DNA of 5,046 nucleotides from an uncultured Collinsella sp. GTDB lineage: Bacteria; Actinomycetota; Coriobacteriia; Coriobacteriales; Coriobacteriaceae. The stretch covers positions 1 through 5,046 of the forward strand of contig USFU01000123.1 of assembly GCA_900554135.1 (NCBI GenBank). Reading direction: 5' to 3'. The notes beneath the pieces were generated by a model. It was not told the DNA's origin. It saw nothing but the letters and a program-made list of their open reading frames with translations, and made no database searches. Position 1 is the first letter of the stretch. The number at the start of each line of letters is the position of its first letter. Shown one piece after another: positions 1 to 5,046 of the stretch. Position numbers and translations under genes: made by a program.

Positions 1-94
1 AAGCGGCAATCTGACGTTCAATCGTCGGGCATGACCAGAAGGTCAATGCCCTCCTCTTTCACGTCACCTTGCTCGCTTAGGGGCGTTTTCGCTG
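1..94 (+). ncRNA. Structured repeat element, copy 1 (5' arm cut by window start)
   Basis: This stretch is about 79% identical to 3275-3374 over 100 gap-free positions (27-126; 21 differences by hand count). It folds into the same three-stem shape as copy 2. The outer stem pairs AAGCG (1-5) with CGCTT (74-78). The middle stem pairs TGACGT (12-17) with ACGTCA (61-66). The inner stem pairs GGGCATGACC (27-36) with GGTCAATGCCC (41-51) across an AGAA loop, with one bulged A. The rest of the outer left arm lies before the window; AGGGGCG at 79-85 predicts CGCCCCT there. Unpaired blocks shared with copy 2 are GGCAATC, TTCAAT, CACCTTGCTCG and GTTTTCGCTG. A run of T follows the outer stem (86-89), which favours plus-strand transcription, but expression is not shown. 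It could instead be a DNA-level palindromic repeat. Confidence 0.55.
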
Positions 95-124
95 ACTTTG
101 CCATGGCATCGGCGTCGCCGTTGT

Positions 125-170
125 TGGCACTTGGGGACGTTCTTTTTGTGCCGGCACCTGGGGACACTTC
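125..170. repeat. GGGGAC-word repeat module next to copy 1
   Basis: Two exact GGGGAC words (133-138 and 160-165) lie in a short block. TGGCAC (125-130) can pair with GTGCC (148-152), giving a small stem. The opening, TTGGCACTTGGGGAC, is found again at 3426-3440, and GGGGACGTTCTT also occurs at 3386-3397. This is the same word family as the palindromic element upstream of tgt. No ORF with a ribosome binding site uses this block. Its function is unknown; a REP-like dispersed repeat is the simplest reading. Confidence 0.5.
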
Positions 171-224
171 TTATGTCAAGAGATTGGTGCAAGAGGGATA
201 GGTTGCCTTGCGCCGATCTAAATA

Positions 225-291
225 AGTTGCGGTGAGATAGTTCTTGAATTGGCCTTTTTGAGGGCTAAACAGGAACTATCTCACCGCAACT
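225..291. repeat. Long perfect hairpin, possible terminator of the minus-strand gene
   Basis: A 19-bp perfect inverted repeat has its left arm at 225-243 and its right arm at 273-291, core GTTGCGGTGAGATAGTTC. It extends inward by three more pairs, one a wobble, to 22 bp. The loop of about 23 nt can form a further small stem (TGGCC with GGGCTA). It begins 28 bp past the stop codon of the minus-strand coiled-coil gene, so it may end that transcript. The sequence after it on the minus strand, TATTTAGATC, is only weakly T-rich. On the plus strand a T6 run (303-308) comes 11 nt after the stem, too far for a canonical terminator. The long perfect stem also fits a dispersed palindromic repeat. Confidence 0.55.
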
Positions 292-318
292 GCGTTGGGG
301 CGTTTTTTGGTAGCTGGT

Positions 319-2100
319 TTACTTGCTCGCGAACAGCCAGACCAGGATGATCGCCAGAATCACGGCGATGATGCAGGCGATGGCTCCGGTGAATTTGACG
401 CGTGAGTCGCGGGTTCGCTTGCGCACGTCGTCTTCGGCGGCCTCGAGTTGGGCAACTTCGCGCTCGGTCTCGGTATGCTCGGCCTTGTCGCGTGCCAAGG
501 ACCCGGCGAGCGATTCGGTGATCTCGGGATGGTCGTGCACCTCGGTCGCCTGCTCGATAATCGACTGCGCATGCGCGGCATCTGCCCGGGCGTTTGCGAT
601 GGCCTGCTCTTGCTCACGGCGTGCCTTGTCCTGCGTGGCGATCTTTTCGCGCAGCTCGCGCTGGCGCGTCGCGGCGGCAGTTTTTGCGGACTGCAGCTCG
701 TCGCGCGCGGCGTCTGCCTCAGCCGTTACGGCCTGGTGCGCGCGTTTAGCGTCGGCGATGGGGGCCTGTGCCTGCTCGACGGCCTGCTCGGCGGCAGCAA
801 GTGAATGCTCAAGATCGGCAGTCACGCGCGGAATATCTTCCTCGGCCTTGCGGAGGGCGTCGGCAGCGTCGGAGATTTGCATAGACAACTCGTTGGTGCG
901 TACGGTGTAATTGGCGGGATTTGCCGAAGGGTTGCGCTGCAGCTCGGCATACTCGCGACGCAAAGTCTCGAGCTGTGCGCGCGTAGCATCGGCAGTTTGT
1001 CGTGCGGCGGCGACACCGGCATCGCGCTCAGCCTTCACTTTGTCGCGGATGCGCTTGGAATCCTCAAGGCGACGAACGAGGCGGTTGCCGGTCTCGCGCG
1101 AGCTCGCCTCGCGGGCTTCCACGGCGTCGAGTGCAGCCTTCAGGCGGAGCTCGGTCGCATCGTCCTCTGCCTTCATTTGCTCGAGTTGGCCCTTGAGCTC
1201 CGTCGCTTTGGCGGCATGGGCGTCGCGGTCAATCTCGGCGGCCGCAGCGGTCTTTTGTGCCGTGGCGATTGCCTGGCGCTGGTCGGCGATGATCTGATCG
1301 TAGCGGCCTGCGATGTCCCGGCGCGTCTCAAGCTCCTCTGCCTGGTCGGCGATGCGCTGCTCAAGCTCGGCTAAATGGGCGCGGGCATCGGCGAGCGCCT
1401 TCTTGGCGGCGTTCATCTCGCGCATGGCCGACGCGCCCTGGGCAATAAAAGTGCCCACGGCGTTAGCGGTGTTTGAGACGGCGCTCCCCAGGTCGCGGCT
1501 CGTGGCGGGGGCGTGCGAGGTGGTCGGGTGCGCGGCCTCGGCGGTATTCGTATCGGCAGTCTGCGGCGCGGCGATATTGCCGGTGCCGCCTTCGATCACG
1601 GAAAAGCCCGCTGCGTGCGGGTCGACCGCGTCGGCGCCGATCGTGGGGTGCTCGAGTTGCAGGAACGAGGGCATGGTGCTGCCCTGGTCGGCAACCGGGG
1701 TCTCGCCGGGCACAAACGTCGAGGCGGCCTCGGCGGCTTCCTCTTCCTCGGCGTCGATATCGGCATCGGCGACAGCGTCCTTCATCGCTTTGACGGCATC
1801 CATCATGGAGTCCATGACGGCGTCGAGCTCTTCTTCCGAAGACACCTCGATGGGGCCTGCTACTTGCGGAGCGTTCTCGGCCTTGGGCTCAGTATCGCTC
1901 GGGTTCGGCTGCTCTAGCCGCTCTTCTTTGTCTTGCTCTGCGGTGACATTTGCGTCTGCGGCCTCGTCTGCGGCGGCAGGAGCCTCCTCGACAGCGGCAT
2001 CAATGCCGCCATCGCTGCTGGTAGAAGTATCGCAGTCGTCAATGGTGTCTGCGGAATCATCAATATGCTGTTGAGTCTGGGGGTCCAGCTCGTCTGTCAT
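319..2100 (-). CDS. Coiled-coil protein with a C-terminal membrane anchor, function unknown
   Basis: This encodes a 593-residue protein I do not recognise. Residues 1 to about 200 are acidic, Ala-rich and low in complexity (runs such as DAEEEEAAEAA), probably disordered. Residues about 220-390 are heptad-like, Ala/Glu/Arg/Gln-rich coiled coil. A break (NPSANPANYT, about 390-399) precedes a second coiled coil (about 403-520). A second break (HDHPE, about 521-525) precedes a short third helix. Residues about 570-590 (FTGAIACIIAVILAIILVWL) are one hydrophobic helix, followed by only FASK. There is no signal peptide, so a tail-anchored topology with the bulk in the cytoplasm is likely. I chose the ATG at 2098-2100 because GAGGAG (2110-2115) lies 9 nt upstream. 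The ATG at 2104-2106 is only 3 nt from it but remains possible. A role in envelope organisation or as a scaffold is inference only. The gene stands alone, divergent from the dehydrogenase gene. Confidence 0.85.
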   Translation of the reverse strand: MTDELDPQTQQHIDDSADTIDDCDTSTSSDGGIDAAVEEAPAAADEAADANVTAEQDKEERLEQPNPSDTEPKAENAPQVAGPIEVSSEEELDAVMDSMMDAVKAMKDAVADADIDAEEEEAAEAASTFVPGETPVADQGSTMPSFLQLEHPTIGADAVDPHAAGFSVIEGGTGNIAAPQTADTNTAEAAHPTTSHAPATSRDLGSAVSNTANAVGTFIAQGASAMREMNAAKKALADARAHLAELEQRIADQAEELETRRDIAGRYDQIIADQRQAIATAQKTAAAAEIDRDAHAAKATELKGQLEQMKAEDDATELRLKAALDAVEAREASSRETGNRLVRRLEDSKRIRDKVKAERDAGVAAARQTADATRAQLETLRREYAELQRNPSANPANYTVRTNELSMQISDAADALRKAEEDIPRVTADLEHSLAAAEQAVEQAQAPIADAKRAHQAVTAEADAARDELQSAKTAAATRQRELREKIATQDKARREQEQAIANARADAAHAQSIIEQATEVHDHPEITESLAGSLARDKAEHTETEREVAQLEAAEDDVRKRTRDSRVKFTGAIACIIAVILAIILVWLFASK

Positions 2101-2109
2101 AGGCATGTG

Positions 2110-2115
2110 CTCCTC
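2110..2115 (-). promoter_or_regulatory. Ribosome binding site of the coiled-coil gene
   Basis: The minus strand reads GAGGAG here, 9 nt before the ATG at 2098-2100 and 3 nt before the in-frame ATG at 2104-2106. It argues against the longer reading frame that opens at 2223, which would add 41 residues upstream. Confidence 0.7.
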
Positions 2116-2133
2116 ATCGTTGTTTGTCACCCT

Positions 2134-2139
2134 ATGATA
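2134..2139 (-). promoter_or_regulatory. Candidate -10 box for the coiled-coil gene
   Basis: The minus strand reads TATCAT, five of six matches to TATAAT. Transcription would start near 2127, giving a leader of about 27 nt that includes the GAGGAG site. No convincing -35 box is visible 16-18 bp upstream, so this is a tentative call. Confidence 0.35.
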
Positions 2140-2239
2140 AAGTCTCGCGCCGACATCCCGCGCGCCGCAGCAAAGTTTCAAAACGTGTTCGATGACTCGC
2201 GTCGATAGCAAAAACTCGGTCACTTTATTCAGTTTGTAC

Positions 2240-2268
2240 TTGACAATCCCTTCGCCGAAAGACGTTAT
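2240..2268 (+). promoter_or_regulatory. Candidate promoter for the dehydrogenase gene, within the divergent intergenic region
   Basis: The 288 bp between the two divergent genes (2107-2394) hold no credible ORF. On the plus strand a perfect TTGACA stands at 2240-2245. The best hexamer at 17-bp spacing is CGTTAT (2263-2268), a poor -10 match. If used, it would give a leader of roughly 120 nt before the ATG at 2395. A TTGAAC at 2301-2306 is a second, weaker -35 candidate with no clear -10. Just before the ribosome binding site, CGGG (2361-2364) can pair with CCCG (2369-2372) in a small GC-rich hairpin. Confidence 0.3.
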
Positions 2269-2382
2269 GCCGTTCGCCTACCGAGGCCTTTTCTATTCAC
2301 TTGAACACGTTAAAGTTGCATGTCAGCTTTTGGCGCGTTTATTTGGATGCGCGCAGTCGGCGGGTGCGCCCGTCGCGATTTG

Positions 2383-2388
2383 AAAGGA
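2383..2388 (+). promoter_or_regulatory. Ribosome binding site of the dehydrogenase gene
   Basis: AAAGGA lies 6 nt upstream of the ATG at 2395. This fixes the start at MGLFTGKTVIVTG, the usual N-terminus for the family, rather than at the in-frame ATG at 2320 that would add 25 atypical residues. Confidence 0.75.
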
Positions 2389-2394
2389 CTTCGT

Positions 2395-3195
2395 ATGGGA
2401 CTTTTCACTGGTAAGACCGTGATCGTCACCGGTGGCGGCAAGGCCACGCTCAAGGACGGCTCTGCTGGCTCCATCGGCTACGGCATCGATATCGCTTTTG
2501 CCAAGGAAGGCGCGAACCTCGTTATCACCGGTCGTAACGTTGCTAAGCTCGAGGCTGCCAAGGAGTCTCTTGAGGCTGAGTACGGCGTCAAGGTTCTCCC
2601 TGTTCAGGCCGATGTCTCCGCCGGCCAGGACAACGAGGCCGTCGTGCAGAACGTTATCGACAAGGCCATCGAGGAGTTCGGTCGCATCGACGCCGTCGTC
2701 AACAACGCTCAGGCCAGTGCCTCGGGCGTGACCATCGCCGACCACACCATGGACCAGTTTAACCTGGCTATTTACTCCGGCCTGTACGCCACCTACCTGT
2801 ACATGCAGAAGGCCTATCCGCACCTGAAGGAGACCAAGGGCTCCGTGGTCAACTTTGCTTCGGGCGCCGGCCTGTTTGGCAACTATGGCCAGTGCAGCTA
2901 TGCTGCCGCCAAGGAGGGCATCCGCGGCCTGACCCGCGTCGCCGCCAACGAGTGGGGCAAGGACGGCATCAACGTCAACATCGTGTGCCCGCTTGCCTGG
3001 ACTGCTGCGCTCGAGAACTTCCAGGATGCCTATCCCGAGGCGTTCAAGGCCAACGTCCACATGCCGCCGGCGGGCCATTACGGCGACGTCGAGAAGGAGA
3101 TCGGCCGCGTGGTCGTTCAGCTTTGCGGCCCCGACTTTAAGTATATGAACGGCGAGACCGTCACCCTCGAGGGCGGCATGGGCCAGCGGCCCTAA
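2395..3195 (+). CDS. SDR-family NAD(P)-dependent oxidoreductase
   Basis: This encodes a 266-residue short-chain dehydrogenase/reductase, normal length for a single Rossmann-fold member and presumably cytosolic. The cofactor loop starts TGGGK (12-16) and resumes SIGYG (26-30), with a longer loop than the classical TGxxxGxG. TGR at 45-47 puts Arg after the second strand, which usually favours NADP(H). AD at 72-73 and NNA at 103-105 are the adenine-side motifs. The catalytic triad is Ser156, Tyr169 and Lys173 (YAAAK). Departures from the classical pattern are NNAQ for NNAG, CPL for the PG motif after strand 6 (198-200), and Ile126 where the catalytic-tetrad Asn normally sits. The substrate cannot be read from sequence. 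Steroid or bile-acid dehydrogenases are common SDRs in gut Coriobacteriia, so a hydroxysteroid substrate is possible but unproven. The gene is monocistronic by context. Its strongly biased codons hint at good expression. Confidence 0.9.
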   Translation: MGLFTGKTVIVTGGGKATLKDGSAGSIGYGIDIAFAKEGANLVITGRNVAKLEAAKESLEAEYGVKVLPVQADVSAGQDNEAVVQNVIDKAIEEFGRIDAVVNNAQASASGVTIADHTMDQFNLAIYSGLYATYLYMQKAYPHLKETKGSVVNFASGAGLFGNYGQCSYAAAKEGIRGLTRVAANEWGKDGINVNIVCPLAWTAALENFQDAYPEAFKANVHMPPAGHYGDVEKEIGRVVVQLCGPDFKYMNGETVTLEGGMGQRP

Positions 3196-3197
3196 CA

Positions 3198-3224
3198 GTT
3201 ACGCGGTTCTACGAACCGCGTAAC
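3198..3224. terminator. Perfect 12-bp hairpin just after the dehydrogenase gene, terminator-like
   Basis: GTTACGCGGTTC (3198-3209) pairs perfectly with GAACCGCGTAAC (3213-3224) around a TAC loop. It starts 2 nt after the TAA stop. No T run follows (the next bases are CAGTTGACG), so it is not a canonical intrinsic terminator. It could stabilise the 3' end of the mRNA or assist termination with the structured element downstream. Confidence 0.5.
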
Positions 3225-3237
3225 CAGTTGACGCTGC

Positions 3238-3342
3238 AAACCCGCCAGAGCGGCAATCTGCCTTTCAATTTCGGCGGCATGATCAAAAGATCAATGCCGC
3301 CTTGTTTCAAGGCACCTTGCTCGCTCTGGCGGGTTTTCGCTG
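3238..3342 (+). ncRNA. Structured repeat element, copy 2 (complete), in the 3' region of the dehydrogenase gene
   Basis: The outer stem is a perfect 15-bp pairing of AAACCCGCCAGAGCG (3238-3252) with 3322-3336. The middle stem pairs TGCCTT (3259-3264) with AAGGCA (3309-3314). The inner stem pairs GGCGGCATGATC (3273-3284) with GATCAATGCCGCC (3289-3301) around an AAAA loop, with one bulged A at the same place as in copy 1. Shared unpaired blocks are GGCAATC, TTCAAT, CACCTTGCTCG and GTTTTCGCTG. Several stem pairs differ from copy 1 yet remain paired. The GC-rich outer stem running into TTTT (3334-3337) could act as a terminator for the upstream gene. Alternatives are a small RNA or a REP-like palindromic repeat. 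I cannot assign it to a named RNA family from sequence alone; the published Collinsella-1 motif is one candidate to compare. Confidence 0.6.
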
Positions 3343-3377
3343 TCGGTGCCATAACATCGGCGTTGCCTTTGTTGATG

Positions 3378-3536
3378 TAGTCGTTGGGGACGTTCTTAAA
3401 TGACTAGTCGAAAGGGACACTCTTGTTGGCACTTGGGGACAGTCCCTGAGTGCCGGCAGATTGGGACACTCCTTTGCAAGATGGCGCTGAAGACTGTCCC
3501 CGACGACTAGTCATTTAAGAACGTCCCCAATGACTA
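3378..3536. repeat. 159-bp palindromic element with 33-bp inverted ends
   Basis: The left end (3378-3410) and right end (3504-3536) are inverted repeats of 33 bp with one mismatch, of which 27 bp (3384-3410 with 3504-3530) are perfect. Each end contains GACTAGTC. Inside is a second stem at 3428-3454. GGGGAC occurs at 3386 and 3435, and its complement GTCCCC at 3496 and 3523. GGGACACTC occurs at 3414-3422 and GGGACACTCC at 3463-3472. CCTTTG appears just outside both ends (3366-3371 and 3542-3547), which could be a target duplication or chance. No ORF encodes a transposase, so if mobile it would be a non-autonomous, MITE-like element. It ends 52 bp before the tgt -10 box. Confidence 0.65.
3428..3454. 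repeat. Inner hairpin of the palindromic element
   Basis: GGCACTTGGGGAC (3428-3440) pairs along its full length with GTCCCTGAGTGCC (3442-3454), with two wobbles and a minimal loop. The left arm is shared with the module at 126-138. There is no T run after it. Confidence 0.55.
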
Positions 3537-3588
3537 TGACCCCTTTGCACCAGTTTCTGTCGAGTCGGTGCTTCTTGCGGGTTGCCCG

Positions 3589-3594
3589 TATAAT
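3589..3594 (+). promoter_or_regulatory. -10 box of the tgt promoter
   Basis: A perfect TATAAT stands 37 bp before the tgt ATG. Transcription would start near 3601, giving a leader of about 31 nt that includes AAGGAG at 3617-3622. No good -35 box lies at 16-18 bp spacing (3565-3572 reads TCGGTGCT), and there is no extended TGn motif. Activation or a weak -35 contact is possible. Confidence 0.55.
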
Positions 3595-3631
3595 GGTTTG
3601 CGTATGAACCGCAACCAAGGAGTTCCAGTTT

Positions 3632-4771
3632 ATGGACCAGAACCTTTTTAAATTCGACCTGATCGCCGAGGACCCGACGACGCACGCGCGCGCCGGCGTG
3701 CTGCATACCCCGCACGGCGACATCGAGACGCCGATCTTTATGCCCGTGGGCACCAAGGCAAACGTCAAGGGCATCCCCACCGAGACCGTCAAGCAGCTCG
3801 GCGCCCAGATCGTGCTTGCCAACACCTATCACCTGTCCATGCGTCCCGGCGAGGACACCATCGCCGAGCTGGGCGGGCTGCACAAGTTTATGAACTGGCA
3901 CGGCCCCATTCTTACCGACTCGGGCGGCTTCCAGGTGTTCAGCCACAACGACGCCGTCAAGCTCACCGACGAGGGCGTGCGCTTTATCGTCAACGATTAC
4001 GACGGTCGCCACGTGTTCTGGACGCCCGAGGACAACATGGAAATCGCCATGAAGCTCGGTTCCGACATCTGCATGCAGCTCGATCAGTGCCCCGGCTATC
4101 CTGCCACGCGCGCCTACGTCGAGCGCGCCGTGGAGCTGTCGAGCATGTGGGCCGAGCGCTGCTATAAGGCCCACACCCGCGATGACCAGGCGCTCTTTGG
4201 CATCGTTCAGGGCGGCATGCATCTGGACCTGCGCCTGCGCTCGCTGCGCCACCTGGAGGAGTGCGGCGACTTCCCCGGCTACGGCATCGGCGGCTACTCG
4301 GTGGGCGAGGACCACGAGACCATGTTCGAGACGCTGGCGCCGCTGGTTTCCGAATACATGCCCAAGCACAAGCCGCGCTACCTCATGGGCGTTGGCAACC
4401 CTACCACGCTCGTGCGCGGCGTTGGCGTGGGCATCGACATGTTCGACTGCGTGCTGCCGACGCGCACCGGCCGCATGGGTACGGCGTTCTCCAGTGAAGG
4501 TCGCCTTAACTTCCGCAATGCGCGCTTTGCGCACGACGACGGCCCCATCGACCCCACCTGCACCTGCCCGGTGTGCACGGGCGGCTACAGCCGCGCGCTC
4601 ATCCGTCACATGGTCACGCAGAAGGAGATGCTCGGCGGCATCCTCCTGTCGATGCACAACATCTACTACCTGCTCAACCTTATGCAGCGTGCCCGCCAGG
4701 CCATTATCGAGGGCCGCTACGGCGCGTTCGTGAGCGACTGGATGAACAGCCCTGCGGCGGTGGACTACTAA
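3632..4771 (+). CDS. tgt: Queuine/preQ1 tRNA-guanine transglycosylase
   Basis: This encodes a 379-residue TGT, full length for the bacterial family. The cytosolic enzyme swaps guanine 34 of tRNAs with GUN anticodons (Asp, Asn, His, Tyr) for a 7-deazaguanine base, preQ1 or in some gut bacteria a salvaged one, in queuosine formation. Visible motifs are HTPHGDIETPIFMPVGT (25-41), TDSGGFQVFS with Asp96 (95-104), GIVQGG (190-195), GYGIGGYSVGE (216-226), and FDCVLPTRTGR with the nucleophile Asp272 (271-281). The zinc site is Cys310, Cys312, Cys315 and His342. The spacing between the last Cys and His is one residue longer than in E. coli TGT as I recall it, due to CTGGYSR. AAGGAG at 3617-3622, 9 nt upstream, supports the start. 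No other queuosine genes are in the window, so it is not seen in a pathway operon. Confidence 0.97.
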   Translation: MDQNLFKFDLIAEDPTTHARAGVLHTPHGDIETPIFMPVGTKANVKGIPTETVKQLGAQIVLANTYHLSMRPGEDTIAELGGLHKFMNWHGPILTDSGGFQVFSHNDAVKLTDEGVRFIVNDYDGRHVFWTPEDNMEIAMKLGSDICMQLDQCPGYPATRAYVERAVELSSMWAERCYKAHTRDDQALFGIVQGGMHLDLRLRSLRHLEECGDFPGYGIGGYSVGEDHETMFETLAPLVSEYMPKHKPRYLMGVGNPTTLVRGVGVGIDMFDCVLPTRTGRMGTAFSSEGRLNFRNARFAHDDGPIDPTCTCPVCTGGYSRALIRHMVTQKEMLGGILLSMHNIYYLLNLMQRARQAIIEGRYGAFVSDWMNSPAAVDY

Positions 4772-4920
4772 GAGCGGCGCGGGCGCTTGCAGAGCGCGGG
4801 CAACGGCAAGGGGCGAGCGCCGGCCGGTCATCACGTTCGCTAACACCGTCTGCGTGGCCGCTGACCGATAGCTTGCAAGCACTTGATGCATCGTGGGTAC
4901 CATACCGAATAGTTGATGTT
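4772..4920. other. Region downstream of tgt with a cluster of short palindromes
   Basis: No gene is visible in these 149 bp. The first 60 bp are very GC-rich, with short self-complementary stretches such as GCGCT paired with AGCGC. Three perfect palindromes lie close together: GCTTGCAAGC (4871-4880), GATGCATC (4885-4892) and GGTACC (4896-4901). They could be operator sites for the next gene or chance. A weak TTGATG (4884-4889) has no good -10 partner. Confidence 0.3.
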
Positions 4921-4968
4921 CGGGCGGGTGTTTGGCGCATGGCGTCGACCCCGCCCGTTTTTCTTTTT
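4921..4968 (+). terminator. Strong intrinsic terminator between tgt and the next gene
   Basis: CGGGCGGG (4921-4928) pairs perfectly with CCCGCCCG (4950-4957) across a 21-nt loop, followed at once by TTTTTCTTTTT (4958-4968). It is a canonical rho-independent terminator, placed 150 bp after the tgt stop. It ends only 16 nt before the next start codon. It may simply end the tgt transcript, or lie in the leader of the next gene and control it by attenuation. Confidence 0.8.
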
Positions 4969-4984
4969 CTCGATAGGAGTACCC

Positions 4985-5046
4985 ATGATTAAGAACGAGA
5001 ATGTCGAGGGCGAGCCTGCCTACGACGAGACGTACCGCCGCGGCCC
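4985..5046 (+). CDS. Start of an unrecognised gene, cut by the window end
   Basis: Only 20 complete codons are present, giving an N-terminus rich in charged residues (MIKNENVEGEPAYDETYRRG). The frame is open to the window edge. AGGAG (4975-4979) lies 5 nt before the ATG, which supports this as a real start. Too little is visible to name a product; there is no signal peptide or membrane segment in this part. It sits directly behind a strong terminator, so it probably has its own promoter or an attenuated leader. Confidence 0.7.
   Translation, partial: MIKNENVEGEPAYDETYRRG

Noticed and set aside
323..2074. Several plus-strand frames opposite the coiled-coil gene
   Set aside because: Ser/Ala/Arg-rich or Leu/Gly-rich shadow frames; the minus-strand frame has coherent heptads, a membrane helix and a ribosome binding site.
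2101..2223. N-terminal extension of the coiled-coil protein to an ATG at 2221-2223
   Set aside because: The extra 41 residues are unlike the acidic N-terminus that follows, a TATCAT box lies inside them, and GAGGAG sits at the later start.
2320..2394. N-terminal extension of the dehydrogenase to the ATG at 2320
   Set aside because: AAAGGA is correctly spaced only for the ATG at 2395, which gives the normal family N-terminus.
2323..3078. A 251-residue minus-strand frame opposite the dehydrogenase gene
   Set aside because: It mirrors the codon bias of the clear SDR gene and has no recognisable domain or plausible start signal.
2395..3195. Naming the SDR as a specific bile-acid hydroxysteroid dehydrogenase
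   Set aside because: Substrate specificity cannot be read from SDR motifs, and no neighbouring bile-acid or steroid genes are present.
125..3528. GGGGAC repeats as a CRISPR array
   Set aside because: The words are short, irregularly spaced and in both orientations, with no regular repeat-spacer pattern or cas genes.
3604..3651. A 15-codon ORF (MNRNQGVPVYGPEPF) overlapping the tgt start, as a possible leader peptide
   Set aside because: It lies almost at the predicted transcription start, leaving no room for a ribosome binding site, and has no codon pattern suggesting attenuation.
3515..4903. A 462-residue open frame on the minus strand across tgt
   Set aside because: It is antisense to a certain tgt gene and has a His/Val/Ala-rich composition typical of the opposite strand of a GC-biased gene. 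No ribosome binding site or family motif is seen.

Overview
The window looks like a chromosomal stretch from a GC-rich gut actinobacterium of the class Coriobacteriia, most likely Collinsella or a close relative. This is an inference from three things: strongly GC-biased third codon positions, the style of the proteins, and intergenic repeats built on the word GGGGAC. No rRNA, tRNA, CRISPR array or transposase gene is visible.

Layout, left to right. Positions 1-318 hold no gene. They contain the 3' part of a structured repeat (copy 1), a GGGGAC-rich module and a 22-bp hairpin. Positions 319-2100 (minus strand) encode an unrecognised 593-residue protein with an acidic Ala-rich N-terminal half, long coiled coils and a single C-terminal membrane anchor. 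A divergent promoter region (2107-2394) separates it from a plus-strand short-chain dehydrogenase/reductase (2395-3195). The 436 bp between this gene and tgt are almost entirely structured: a 12-bp hairpin, copy 2 of the structured repeat, and a 159-bp element with 33-bp inverted ends. Then come a consensus -10 box and tgt (3632-4771), encoding the queuosine-pathway tRNA-guanine transglycosylase. A 213-bp gap with a cluster of palindromes and a strong intrinsic terminator leads into the first 20 codons of an unrecognised gene (4985 to the window end).

The three complete genes show no functional link and appear to be separate transcription units. The most interesting material is non-coding. 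Two copies of a roughly 95-nt element, 3.25 kb apart, can fold into the same three-stem structure, and at least five paired positions differ between copies in a compensating way. That suggests a selected RNA or hairpin structure rather than a chance repeat. Both copies are followed by GGGGAC-word modules, so the whole may be one composite dispersed element of this lineage.
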